Shown here: in pieces, positions 22,090-34,185 of the stretch
Position numbering within the stretch: the first letter of the stretch is position 1
Layout of the letters: every line of letters starts with the position of its first letter
From: Marchantia polymorpha subsp. ruderalis
Taxonomy: Eukaryota; Streptophyta; Marchantiopsida; Marchantiales; Marchantiaceae
Length of the DNA stretch: 64,000 nt
Assembly: GCA_037833965.1 (NCBI GenBank)
Contig: AP031354.1
Coordinates: 970,001 to 1,034,000 of the forward strand
Direction of reading: 5' to 3'
Notes under the pieces: model-generated
What the model saw: only the letters and a program-made list of their open reading frames with translations
Database searches by the model: none
What the model was told of the DNA's origin: nothing
Made by a program: the position numbers and the translations under genes

Positions 22090-25000
22090 CTGCAATCAAC
22101 TTCAAGAGAAAACTTTCCTCATAAGGAGAAGGAGTTCCAGTGGGGGACCAAATCGTAGACTGAGACGGGTATTGACTTCACGCCGTAGCAATGGACAGGT
22201 AGATTCTTGGGATCTGATGGGATTCTTACTCGTTTGATAAACCTCCATGTGAAGACTATACATAGCACTTCGTCGTGGCAGTGGCAGTGGCAGGTCCGTG
22301 TTGGCGGTCTCCTCACCAGAATAACCAACATGGGTTGTGTGTACACGTGGCACAAGAGTAGAGACCCAGGGTCGTCATGATTGGTTTCATCCAGATATTT
22401 ATGAGGAGAAACATTCTCCCCAGATCTATGTCATAAGCTCGTTTCATCATTCATTTGTTGCTCACTTCATGCTATTACTTTGATATCTCCAGGTTTCCTT
22501 TCAAGCTCTCCCCTTCCACATTTCCCAGGGTCAGGAAAAACTTATCCCGTACAGTGCTGCAGTGCAACCTGTTGGAGAACATTGAATGCCTGTCCAAATG
22601 CTTCATTCTCTGATACAGTAGACAGGAGAGAAAGAACATGGTTATTGGGCTGGAGGGAAATGGACAAGTTCATGGGCATACATCAATATTGATGCTCCGA
22701 TTCTCCTAAACTTATCTCATGGAGTGCTCCTTGAGATGTCACGTGTTACGTTCGTGTGTTTAGATTATTCAAAGGTGACAAGTTTGGCTAGGAATAGAGA
22801 TCTTGTCGCATATGCCATGTGCCAACGTCGAGCTCGTTACATTTTCACATGCACTGCTAGTTGGGTCAGTCTCCAACAGCCTGTACGAAGTACCACATTA
22901 CAGGACATGGCCCGTCCTTCTGCATGTCCTACACCACGGCAGCAAGCTGCTTCCTGTTTTAAAATTCTTAGATATAAGACTTCATTACATATTCTTGACT
23001 TTTCCATGAGAGAGCATTTCTCATATGAACACAAGATAATGGCGAGATGGACGTTCAATGATAAGATATATTTACTTGCTCGATATATTGAAAATCTTCT
23101 CAAAACATAATATCACAGCTGAATCTTGATTCCACAAAGGGGGAGCACTCAACGTTCCATGTTTGGTGATAATCTTAGTCAAGTTTTGGATCTGACGAGG
23201 TTCCAAAGCATATAAGAAATCATTGTGTTCAAGCAACGAAGAGAGAAGAATTATCCAAAAGATAGATTGAAAATTCTGATGACAATCGTATATATGTCTT
23301 GATTCGTCCTATCATTAGTTTATAAGAATAAATTGAAAGATACCGTTCCTGAGTTTGGAGCCCAAATGTCCAAAATGTGAATCCATTGAAATCTTTATAT
23401 CTTATACTCTCCACATGAGAGGTGCGTTAATATAATGCCATCCGGAATGCTTCAATAATTATTTCTTTTATCTGAATAAGATCGTAAGACTTGTGTGTCC
23501 TCTTTCAAGCACGTCTTTTCGACCTATGCAACACGTTGAATATCTTGGTTGATTATATATATAAAGGGTGGGAAGATCCTTGAAGGAGTCTGCCCCAAAA
23601 TAACATTTCGTCTTAGCCCCCGTGTCCCGAAATTGTATGTAAACAGAAGTAAGACCGTAAATCTCCATCCATTTGATTCTATATAGAATAGAAGAGGATC
23701 AATGCAATGTTAGAAGTTTTTTACATAGGATGCTTTGATACAGTTATTGTAGCCTGGTAGATTGAAGTCAAGCAATGTTGTAGAAGATGTTTCCATTATA
23801 GATCAAATATGAGTTGACTCGCAAGAAGGAACAATACTCCTTCGAAGTGTTGCTCCTGTTCAGGTTCAGTAAAATGGCAAAATTTTAAAAATGATTTGAC
23901 AATATATATTAAAAATGATCATCTTCTAAAGGGAAGTGAATACAGATCTTCAGATCTGTAGCAAGTCGATGATGCTCAATACAGAGGAATTATGTTCTTT
24001 ATCACCAGCTTGCCCTCACATGGTGTACCACTAGGTGTGCCCAGACCAGATTCAGCTAAAATATGTTGGAACCAGCGACTGAAACAGTATATGGGCTGAG
24101 CTAGACAATATTCCCCCTCGGATTGGAAACCTTTTGATATGGCATCCAGAGGAATCTACCATTTGGAATCTCTTTTGGGTTCTTCCTGGTAAGGACTGAG
24201 TTGGACTCCGCCCCGCCCGAACCTACTGCTACTTTAGCAGCACCAACTGGCTGACCAACTAGGCTGCACCTGCCTCGAACTCCTTGCACCTCGGCTAAAT
24301 TTGGATCCACTTACACTAAAACCTCATCCCTTCGAACAAGCTAGCCACCCACCCGGTACATTATGTACCAGTTCCGTACAAAAGTTAAATTAGGAACTTT
24401 GATCTTGACTTTGACTGATCTCAAACCGATTTATGGTGCGAAAAGATTGCTGTTGAACTCTTCTTAGAAATAGACGAGCTTAATATTAGCTTTGATAGGA
24501 GATAGTTAATTCTTCAAAGACCAACGTTATTGAAATGTGATTCTTGGGAGAGCGATTGCATTCGCCAAATAAAAAAAATATATAATGTTAGGAAGGAGAA
24601 GGTTCCTTAAAATGTTTGTTATGGGTTTCATGTGACTTGGTTCCGGGGAAAATCAGTGTGAACCTTTTGAAGACCTTGACTATCCATGCTCATCAATGGT
24701 AGCAAATTATGGGACCAATTCTAAAGCTTCCAAATATAAAGGTGAAGAGATATTAATTACTAATTGTAGTAGAATTAGAGCATTCCAATTGTAGATGTTT
24801 GGGAGGTATTGCAACTCAGAAAATCACACTAGCAACAAAACCATAAGTTTCTTTCAGATATCATATAACCTATACTTGATAGATTGTATCCAATACTCTA
24901 AATAGAACAATGAGTACACTTTACACATACAGAAAGGGAAGGTTGCAATCAATATGAGTTAGATCTTAGATGCTCCTGGTTGAATTAGATCGATTGATAT

Positions 25001-25147
25001 ATCTTAAGTGTAATAATGTGCCTTGTGATGCTGTTGAGATCTAGCCAGTTTGCACCCCCTTGGTTTCATTACTGGAAGACTTGATGGGCTCTTCCTGTCC
25101 TTTTTGCTACATTACTCGCTCCTCCTCTCGCTTTGCTTCGAGTGTGG
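22090..25147. other. Unassigned intergenic sequence
   Basis: Short ORFs at 22102-22353 and 22119-22355 (minus), 22480-22692 (plus) and 22724-23110 (plus) lack recognisable domains. 23200-25050 is AT-rich, with a GC-richer patch at about 24110-24310. No transposon termini were identified. Confidence 0.3.
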
Positions 25148-25997
25148 ACCATACGCAGGCCTCTCTAAATACGGCATATACGGAACTTGAGGGCCAAAGT
25201 GCCGTATTTCGTTTTCAGAAAGTTCCTTATTTCCAACCAAAAGTATTTGTTGTCTAGGTGTAGAACCTACCAGAGTCAGAGTCACGTAACTAAAATTTGG
25301 GGTGGTAATTTTTGACAAATCTTTGTTGATGTAGGTAGTTTTACTAGAGAAACTTAAGCAAATATTCAGCTAGATCTTTGCCGTGATCGTTTCTGGCAAT
25401 TTCTTTGTTCATTACCGTTACTTTACTAGAGAAACTAACTGAGTACTTGACTAAAACTTTGCGGTGACACCTGATGAGCTCAACCAAGTTCTCATATTTT
25501 GTTTCCTTGGTTATCTCATTCACTTGTAATTTTGAAAACACAAAAATTTATTCAATTATTCTAAAATATCAAATAAGTCTCAAAATTTCTCGAAAACAAA
25601 AATACAAAGATAAAATAGTGAACCCAGAACATCACGAAGTCGATGTTCTAGCTATTGACTGAAAATTTTGATTCCAGGTTTTAAAAATAGATTCCTTCAA
25701 CATGGAGTTTTTCGTAGTATTAGTTTCACCATATCCAAACACTTCAACGGTGTGAAGAGTGATTTCTCCTTGCTAAAATGGGAAAAGTATATTTAGAGAT
25801 GAAAGATAACACCCATTTCTCTCGAGGTTGTATTACATTGCCGAAAAATTCGGCCGAAAATTTGGAATTTTAGGTCAAAATTCGGCCGAAAACTGTAGAG
25901 TTCCTTATGTTCCGTATTTCGATTTGAAAATTATCCTTATTTTGTTGAGATACGGAACATACGGAATCCGCCCTATATAGAGAGGCCTGACCATACG
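25148..25997. mobile_element. Short non-autonomous hAT element with 8-bp TSDs
   Basis: The element proper is 25156-25989 (834 bp). Its ends are perfect 12-bp inverted repeats, CAGGCCTCTCTA and TAGAGAGGCCTG, and both sides carry the direct repeat ACCATACG (25148-25155 and 25990-25997). CAG ends plus 8-bp TSDs define the hAT superfamily. Subterminal ATACGGAAC and CCGTATTTCG motifs recur in both orientations, as expected for transposase binding sites. There is no transposase ORF, so it would depend on a transposase in trans. The perfect TSD suggests a fairly recent insertion. It lies immediately upstream of the ORF at 26003. Confidence 0.88.
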
Positions 25998-26002
25998 CAA
26001 CA

Positions 26003-26404
26003 ATGCAGCCGAATGCACACAAACAATCACGAGAGTACAGTACAAAGCACGAGTTTGGGAGTACGAGTTCGCTCGGTGCAATTAGACAGACGGGTACCAT
26101 GTCGGACCGTGTTTGGGAAGCTTTCCATGCTGTTATTGAGCCACCGTGCAATCAAGTCCAAGGACCTCGGGTCAAGGAAGGATGGTGGGATGACGATCTC
26201 ATCATGCAACGGAACTGGCATCCTGTTTCATCGGCCGGATTCCGGTTTTTCGCCCCGGAAGACATTCCGTGGAGCGTTCCGTTGGATTTGCCGGAACTTG
26301 TTGCCGACCAGTGCGTGACCGGTACAACAGAGATGCCAGCATGTCGATTTGTTTTCTTTGCTGTGTTTATGGCTTATGATTTATCGAAAAGCGGACAACT
26401 GTAG
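26003..26404 (+). CDS. Hypothetical Trp-rich protein, 133 aa
   Basis: Intact single-exon ORF. The N-terminal 32 residues are polar; the core is Trp- and Pro-rich (MSDRVWEAFHAVIEPP at residues 33-48, GPRVKEGWWDDDLIMQRNWH at about 54-73, FRFFAPEDIPWSVPLDLPEL at about 80-99), and the C-terminus is hydrophobic (FVFFAVFMAYDL). An internal ATG (26099) is an alternative start that would keep the Trp-rich core. Mixed codon use with good third-position GC supports coding. No family is recognised. A hAT insertion ends 13 bp before the first ATG and may have displaced the original promoter or leader. Confidence 0.45.
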   Translation: MQPNAHKQSREYSTKHEFGSTSSLGAIRQTGTMSDRVWEAFHAVIEPPCNQVQGPRVKEGWWDDDLIMQRNWHPVSSAGFRFFAPEDIPWSVPLDLPELVADQCVTGTTEMPACRFVFFAVFMAYDLSKSGQL

Positions 26405-27999
26405 TCACACAACGTGTCAAATTTTGAACAAGCATGTGACTATCTTTCTGGAGTTTCTTTCCGGAGCTAAAAGAAGCTCGTACTATCGAGCATCTTTGCT
26501 TCTTTGTGGTACTCAGCTTTAAATGGTTTGTTTCTTTGGTACGAGTGAATGGGAATTTCGTTTCTTTTTTCGTATGTTATTGTCTCTTCCGCCACATATG
26601 GACTAGATATTTGTAACGCTACATAGGAATGACGTTGCGTGATTTTTAATGGTACATTATAATTGAAGGTGGACCCGTTTTGAATATCCAGTTCTGTTGC
26701 ATGTGTATGGGAATAAATTCGGGTAATCTTATAATTATTTTGAAAGTGATTAACTCTTTGTCTGTGTTGACCGTCCTCGCTATAAAATAAGAATAAGTTG
26801 CAGGCAGATTGTAGAAATGATAGTCTAGGTAAGATAGATAAATGTCGGGTTTGAAGTAAATTAAAATTTTCCGGATATCTCAAAGTCACAAAAGCTCCCG
26901 CCCTTAGAAAAAGCGAATTCTTATTTTTAATTGGTACCTCTCGTGGAGCTACCTAATGTTGTCGCAGTTCCATAAGGGTGACGGGAAATCCGTTTCTCCT
27001 CAGATTTTTCTATGTAAAACAAAGTTGACAACCAGCTAGAAACAGAAACAAGATTCAGGTAAGAGAGAGAGAGATAATAGCTTTAGATACTGGAAACTTG
27101 AAGTATGAATCATACCAATTTCTCTTTGATATACATCTTTATTAACCTGTGCATGAGTTTCCTCTGTCCTGTTGTGGTTCACGGAAGAATGGAATTTCTT
27201 ATATCTCCATGGATGGTTTTCTTGATGACTTGTCAACGAGCAAATGTGGAGGAATTCATATTATATTAAGTCACAGAATGTTGTTGTCCTGAGCCTATAC
27301 ACAGAAAGCATGTGTGAGTCACATGACCGAGTGAAATCAGCCGCACATCGGAGTTCGGAAAGGCTGAACTCAACGCAATCTAAGTTGTACACATGACGAA
27401 TCAGTGATCAATAAGTGTGACTATGCAAGAAATTCGGAACATGATCTTTGAAAAGTACAAGCACAACGTAGAATAACAAAAACCATAGGGAGTATCTATG
27501 AAGTCTTTCTCGGTGGAACTATTTTCCTATAGCTCTGGAGTAAATAAGACAAGACTTATTTTATTTTTATAGTTGAAATAACTTGTGTATATATAAATGA
27601 AACATGAAAATGATCATACATGGCATAGGTTTTTTGAATGGATTACACAATTTATAACATTAAACTCTTGGGTAAAAAAGATAGCATAGAAAAAACTAGA
27701 CAATATGAATCTCTTTCTCAGTATCTCACAAACATAGTAGATTTATATTCGTTTTTTGATCTAATCCACCAAGAAAAAATAGAAAGAAAGTTCTTTACTA
27801 CTACATATTTTTGCACGTATGTATTGTCAAAGGGCTTTGGAATTTTCTCATGAATCGTAATAAAACTCCATCTCTTTATTTTTCATAACAAGTGGGTTTT
27901 AGAAAGGGGCTAACTACAACTATTGAATTATGTAATCAATTAATCATCCAGTGCTAATTAACGAATGAATGACCATCAGATAGAAGATGTTTTAGGATA
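26405..27999. other. Unassigned intergenic sequence
   Basis: AT-rich, with ORFs (26467-26889 minus, 27036-27236 minus, 27638-27853 plus) that lack domain signatures and have AT-driven composition. Nothing further is supported. Confidence 0.3.
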
Positions 28000-30088
28000 G
28001 AAGAAAATGAGGAACAAACCTACCAACGGACGAAGAGGACAATGCCAGAACGGAGCGGTAAGTAAGATCAGTCTCATGATTGCGGGGTCCCTTCGTTCAC
28101 ATGGCAGTACTCGGCAAGTCGGTATCTGAGGACAGATTCGCGGATTTTATGCCGTCGAGTCCATCACGACGGGACGTAACGTGTGGCAAGTTGCCAACCG
28201 CGACAAGCTTGGCACCGAGACTAAAACAGAAACGGAACGTGGTAGCCATGGTCCCGCGCGCTGCTCTTAGCGAAACCTTAGCGAAACCTAAACTCGCGTT
28301 CAAACTGCGGTGCCTGTCTGGCCTGCCTGACGGTCTGGCTGGCCCGCTGGCTGTCTGGCTAGCACTGTGACGGACGATGGCGACGGAGATGGGGAATGCG
28401 GAGACAGATGGCGCCGAAGAAGGAGAAGGAGGAGGAGGAGAGCGAGAAGAGGCGAAGGCCCGCGTCGGCAACGCTGCTGCAGCTGTTGCTGCGGAGCGGA
28501 GCTCGTCGACGGGACGGACGAGGATCGAGCTCGACCTCGGAACTCTCGTCTTGATTGAGCTCGATCGTTCGGGTCGCCATTTCGGCCATCTTTGCCTTCA
28601 CTTATTCCGCGGCCGCGAACGGAGTGCTCTCATTCGCTGCCTGCTGGAGGAGGAGGAGGAGGAGGAGGAGCACGGGAAGCGAAGCGCAGACACGGCTGGG
28701 GTGGAAGAAGAGGATTTCTGGCTGGTTCGCTGGCAGGCATCACTTGATTTATTGGCGCGGAAATTGATCGGACAAGGAGCAAGAGCGATTCCATCCTCTT
28801 CAGTTTCTTGGTATCTCTCTCTCAGACTCATCCTCGTCCCCTGTATCTATCACTTCCTCACTTTCCTTTCTTCCTTCCTTCGTTCTTCCTCCCTCGCCCG
28901 CTCGCCCACCCGCCTGCTTGCTGGCGCGCCCGTCCCTCGGTTTTTTTTTTGGTCCCCCGTGCGCGACGCCAGGGAGATTCTCGTGGTTCCAAAGAGGGAA
29001 TTGATGTGTGCGTTCGTCGAGAAGGAAGAATGGAGGTGAGCAAGGATGGATTTCTGGAGAACGCGATGGCCACGTGACTTCGTCTAATTTGTACCCGGAG
29101 ATTGGATCCGCGGGGCTCTGCTTCGTCGACAGGGGACTGATGCAGAGATCGCGGGTGATGAGATTGGTTTGGTGACAGGGGAGATTGGACTGGACCGCGA
29201 ATGAACGGTCCGCCGGGATAAACTTTGCTAGGCGCGCTCCCCGTGGTGTTCGGGGCATGGATGTGGACATAGCACTTGCAAAGGACGGAAGCCTGTAAAT
29301 GAATCGACCTGACCTCAAAAGTCCCATGCAGCGATCAGAAGTTTTACAGAGTATTCTGACAGCGGAGGGAGTGTTCTGGACGTAGTAGTGGCGATTCAAG
29401 TCTCTCGCGCGGGTTCATCTTAGCTCTATCGTCGAAGTCCGATATTGGTAACAGTTTTACAATGAATCCCCAGAGGTTTTGACCCATTCATACGGCCTAA
29501 AGTCCCGAGGTCCCGAGAATCAGGAGATTGATGCATGTCAGACTGATTCTAGAAGTTACTTTGCTGATGCCCGCCTCCTGTCGCCGAGAAGATCGAATTC
29601 CTGGATGTCCAACCCTGGAAGAGTTGCACACGGTGCCCAGTCGCAGTCCACGGTCGCGATCACTGACATTTGTGCGGCTTGCACGCGCTTGTGACATCAC
29701 CACCACAAGCGGGTACGACAAGAAGTCTGTGGAATCCTCACGAATTCTTTATTTCATGGCTCACGAATTAACATTTCAGGAGAAGGAAAGAGACATCGCG
29801 GGTGTGAAATCCCCCCTCATATTCTTTGACGGATCATTTTTGGAATGGACCGGCAGTTTGGTTGACTTCCTTGCAATGAACATTTGTGCATGTGCGAGTT
29901 GCTGACTGTGAAACTCACTGTCATTCTCACAGGATGTTGCAATTTGGACACTTCTTTTAAAGATGAGATCCACAAAGATCTCCTGAGCTGAAGTGCAGTG
30001 GAACCCGGAGGTCGAACCGAATTGAACTGCCAAAAGTTTTGGTTGGGAGAAGGATTATCCCAAGTCAGGTTCGGAAATTGCTGGAGCC
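28000..30088 (+). promoter_or_regulatory. GC-rich promoter and long leader of the CASP-like gene
   Basis: GC and CpG rise sharply at about 28080 and stay high to about 29300, in contrast to the AT-rich DNA on the left. There is a GGA-triplet run at about 28645-28670 and a pyrimidine-rich TTCC run near 28860-28890. Overlapping ORFs on both strands (28377-29039 plus, 28097-28471 and 28800-29399 minus) are low-complexity artefacts of this composition. I read the stretch as promoter plus a long, possibly spliced 5' UTR with several upstream ATGs. The exact transcript start is not visible. Confidence 0.4.
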
Positions 30089-32315
30089 ATGGGTGAGCAC
30101 ACCAAAATCTTGCTCAAATTGGATCAACTTGTTCCAGCCACCGAGAAAAATGAGTGGGAAACCAAGTCTACATCCCTCTTAAGCTCAAATGGCTTGTCGG
30201 GCAAGATTGATAAAGCCTCAGCCCCAACGGATGTTTGGTCGAGGCAGCAAACTATCGAAATTCACATCACTGCTCCAGATGTTGCGGGCATGGTAAATAC
30301 CAGGTTAAGGGGAACGGCAGTTTGGCTCCATTTAATCGCCGCATTGATCGTGGGATTCAATAAAGATGCCTTCAGAAGTGATTCGCGCTTCAACCAGCAG
30401 CCTTATTTCAGGTCTGTGTTAGTCTCTGAACCCCAAGGTTTCAGGAGAGCCTCGTCTTTGTCCATATTTTGCTCAACGCCTGCCTTGCACGAACTTTGTA
30501 GAGTGTTTAGGCAAGGACGATGGTCTTCAGTGTGTGACTGAAGACTGCACATGATGTTCTCGACACTGACGATATCTACAACTTCCTCTTTTCTCATGTG
30601 CAGTAAATTGTTGACACTCAATATAGTCCTCTGCTTGTATGCACTTCGAGTTTGGAAGCTAGGCGTTCGAATGGAAAAGAAAAAGAGACCTCACATCAGC
30701 GTAGTGCCACTGGGGTTTCTTTATGTATTTGATCAGGTAATGTCTCCATTATCATTTTGGATCTTGGATTTGCATTGCAATTGTGTGTCTCTCCTTGAGC
30801 CGTGGAAACTTTCCCTGTTTACAAATTGGTAATCAGCTTACATTAAAGGGTAATAACAGGAAAATATGTGTGACTTTCAAGAATTGGATGAGGTATATCA
30901 TTTGTGAGTCTGAAATTTCTCACAATTTTTGAATTGAAAGTATCTGCATGGCATTTCTGTTTCGATAGAAACGTATGAGGGTGAAAGTCATAGAAGTATG
31001 AGTTTCTTTCTGCATGTAATCAGTACTTGTTCTTAAGTTCACGCTTTGCATCTTGAGCATATTGATCTCATCTTGCTGAATGTCCGAGGTTGAGTCTTGT
31101 ATTTCACATCAAGATTTCAAGATTGACTGTGCTTTGGCAACTGATGGAGTATGTCTTGCCACACCTTGCTCATGACGAAGTGGTCTGGCCATTCTTGAAA
31201 GAGGATTGCTTGAGAAGGTTGGTACACGTCTTCCAATGGATGATAGGATGAACATAACAATCATATGGACGGGCTTTCACTACTGAAATCGAAACTCTAT
31301 ATCAAGAGCTTGACTATGCAATGAATATGCCATCCATTCTTCTAACATGTAATATCCCTTTGTCAATTCTCAAGGATTACTTCATAAAACTGATCGTAGA
31401 TAATACGTTCTCCTCACAACAAGAAAATCCTGTTTACTGGTTATATTAGTAGAGCCAGTTTAACACTTGTGTCTGTTTCTATTTGTTTTCAATATAAGTC
31501 TCCAAGTTTTCACGTGTTGAAATATACTAAACTATTTCGAGTTGAAGTTACTGTCTTCATCGATTTTTTCAGCAGAAGTAGGCATATTCGATGCTTACGA
31601 GGTTGTTTCTACCGTACAGCGTCCACCCACGTATCGATGTTCGCCAAGTCTAACTTGCCGGACGGTCATTGAAACAGTCAACAATGTCTTTAATGTCAGT
31701 GTCTTCATTGTCGTACGTAGACTTGCATGTTGAAAGTACTATTTTTGTTTCCGTTTTCTCTTCCTTTTCAAGTCTTGTCAGCTTTCAGGCCTTTTTTTTT
31801 TGTCTTGTACAGTCCTCTGTACTTCCAAAGGCTTTGCGTTTGACCGGACTAGTTTGAGTGAATAACAGTAGCTATCAGTGTATATTAAGGAAGGTAAGGA
31901 CAGGCTATCCTCGATACATACTCAATACGTAAAGGGAAGATCTCCATCTATCCAGATTTTAATGCTGAGGTGAACTGCCTGTCTGTCCTGGTGGAAAATG
32001 AAAAGCGTTGTTTGCTCTTCCATTCATGTGAAATGAATGTGCTGATTTAGTGTCTTATGAGTGCAGGTATTCTCGTACTTGTTGATCATAGTCTGTTCCT
32101 GCGTTTGGACCGGTGTGAAGGACCAAAATTGCCTGAACAATTTCAGTCAGGGCTACTGCCAAAGGGCTCAAGCAGGATTGGCGACGAGCTTCGTTGGGTG
32201 GTTGTTTTTGATCGCCCCCAGTGTCGTCACCAGCCTCCGTCTTGCTGGAAAATTACGAGACGCTTTGATTGTAGCCAAGGCCACTGCAAGATGGCATAGA
32301 AAGCTGTGGCAATAA
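30089..32315 (+). CDS. CASP-like (CASPL) membrane protein, three coding exons
   Basis: Exons: 30089-30411, about 30544-30736 and 32067-32315, about 254 aa. The N-terminal cytosolic tail is about 70 residues. TM1 is in RLRGTAVWLHLIAALIVGF (conserved Arg at its start), TM2 in FLMCSKLLTLNIVLCLYAL, TM3 in VVPLGFLYVFDQ + VFSYLLIIVCSCVW (conserved Asp), and TM4 in GLATSFVGWLFLIAPSVVTS. TM3 is reconstituted exactly across intron 2 (CAG/GTAATG ... GTGCAG), which supports that junction strongly; intron 1 (30412-30543) has a weaker acceptor. The extracellular loop CLNNFSQGYCQRAQAGL has the family's cysteine spacing. CASP and CASP-like proteins form plasma-membrane scaffolds; in vascular plants founding members organise Casparian strips. 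An alternative last exon is possible. Confidence 0.68.
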
Positions 32316-32399
32316 TCTGTCTGTCTTGCTTCATCCACTCCCTCCGTTGTTCTTTGTGCAGAATTTGACGATAACGCCCATTTTTTCTGTCCGACAAGT

Positions 32400-32489
32400 A
32401 TAGCGATCTAGAGCCTGCAGCTTTAGGTGAGAAATGCAGTGAATCTATAATCTCGGGCAATGCATTTGACAACCCACTGTTGGGTTGAA
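32400..32489 (+). CDS. Possible alternative last exon of the CASP-like gene
   Basis: After a pyrimidine-rich acceptor (TTTTTTCTGTCCGACAAG) the frame reads 29 codons to TGA, giving an acidic tail YSDLEPAALGEKCSESIISG followed by NAFDNPLLG. This looks like a genuine cytosolic C-terminus. It would stay in frame if exon 3 were spliced at a weak donor ATT/GTAGCC near 32270, removing the last residues of the main model. Inferred from sequence only. Confidence 0.25.
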
Positions 32490-33048
32490 AGAAAGTCGAG
32501 AACCCCGCTCAGCATGAGGGCAGCTAAAACAGGTCCGAAAGGAAATACTAAGCATGAGGACTTGGGAGATAGTGAATCTACGAGTCAGCATGTTGCAGTG
32601 TATGCACAGTCTAGTGGCTGTTTTGCTGCAAGTTCCACGGTTGAGTTTTAAGAATAGTTGTAGATTAGACATGTGAATGCCGCTGCGACCAGATAATGCA
32701 GCGAAAGCTCGTAGAGTTTCACCCTGCTTGGGTTTATATGTCTCAAAGCCACACTGTCAATGACATCTTGAGTGGTTTGGACACCCGATGTCATTTCTTG
32801 ACTCTTGTTTGTAGGTCTACGGAATCTAATAGAGGTCCTTATCGAGAGTTGCAGCTTCCAAGCTGCATGATTGTTGAGTTTCCAACTGATGTCCAGCATA
32901 TTGTCATGGAGACTCATTCCACGTTGATTGCACCCGGTCTTAAGATTTCACATGCGAACGAGAGTCCTGGCTAGGACTGAGACGAGAATCCCACTGTTAT
33001 GATCGTGCTGTACAATCCTTGTATTTAAAACTCCTTCTTTGCAGAACG

Positions 33049-33155
33049 AAGATAAATGTTGAGAGCTTCGAAAACTACTCATAGGAGACTTCCTATGAAA
33101 ACTTTTCATAGGGAGCCTCCTATGAGCGGTTTTCGAATCTCTCAACATTTATCTT
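33049..33155. repeat. 107-bp near-perfect foldback
   Basis: The left arm starts AAGATAAATGTTGAGAG and continues TTCGAAAAC and CATAGGAG; the right arm ends CTCTCAACATTTATCTT, mirroring it over about 52 bp with a loop of only a few bases and a handful of mismatches. It lies about 740 bp downstream of the CASP-like stop. It could be a tiny MITE or a small-RNA hairpin; no clear target-site duplication was seen. Confidence 0.8.
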
Positions 33156-34185
33156 GAAGTCATAAGCTCGAACATTGAATGCAGAACAATCCTGATCTTA
33201 CTGTTCCTCTGACTTCAAACAAACAAGTGTTCATTGATTTCCAAGACTTGTGACATCGATCCTGAACATGAGAAAACCTGACAGTCGAAAAACCCACGAT
33301 GGTCAAAAAATTCTTTGTACACGGAAGTTATGGGTTCATTGAAACTCCAGAATAAACTTCCCAGAATATCGGAAGAGTCCTTATCGTATACTATTTTCGT
33401 TATTTCCCAAGAGACAAAATCAGAAATTTTTCAGTCCAAAAGAGGTAGAAAGAAGTACACGTACAGCACAACAATATCTACATCTTTTCCCGCTATATGG
33501 ATTGTGAAACTTCTGTTAGGAATTCAATCATTTCCCATCTTCTTACTGCTGAAGATCTGTCTGGAGTCGGCTGTCTTAATCAACCAATTTTGATGCCCCG
33601 GCTCTTTCTGTAACACCATTCTTATACGTCTCCAGCGATTTTCGAGGTTCTTACACTTACCTTTCATTGCATGCTCCCTATGACAATATATTTTACACAA
33701 GAATGTAACGCAGAAAAATAGTTAAAAGAAACTGATTGTTACATAAACAAAATGAACATAAAAAAATATAGTATAGAATAGGATGAGAGCAGTTTTGTAG
33801 AATCCATTTTTTGTGACATCAACCATAAAGATTTGTTTATGGTTCTAAACATATCTGAAATCTTTTCTCTTCCCATATTTCACACGCGCCTATGGGAACG
33901 TTAAGCTTTTGATAGAATGGTCCAGGCTTCGAACGCTAGAATAACATGCTTCGATGAGAACGTTTGCGAGTATTAGATGCATGTGAGACGCATTTGGCAC
34001 CATGTCAATTTGGAGGACTGACTAGTGCTACATATGATGACCTTTGTGATGTCATTTCCTCTGTAGCTGGAGAGAGAGTGTGCCTATGATGAATGCATAG
34101 AACTTTGTACATGTTGAAATTATCATGTATACAGATAATTGATTTACATTAGCTCATGCTGTGATTACTAATTTGATTCTATTCA
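33156..34185. other. Unassigned intergenic sequence
   Basis: AT-rich. The ORF at 33315-33593 has no domain signature. A short inverted pair (AAAGATTTGTTTATGG / CATAAAC-like) near 33820-33845 is minor. Nothing else is supported. Confidence 0.3.

Noticed and set aside
25147-25998. Mutator-like element with a 10-bp TSD
   Set aside because: The 10-bp match is an 8-bp TSD plus a chance match to the element's own terminal bases; CAG ends and 8 bp fit hAT better.
28377-29039. 220-codon plus-strand ORF starting with a Glu/Gly-rich stretch
   Set aside because: Composition follows the GGA repeat and CpG-rich leader; overlapping ORFs of similar length exist on the other strand and no domain is present.
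28800-29399. 199-codon minus-strand ORF
   Set aside because: Long only because the region is GC-rich and stop-poor; no domain, and it is antisense to the probable leader of the CASP-like gene.
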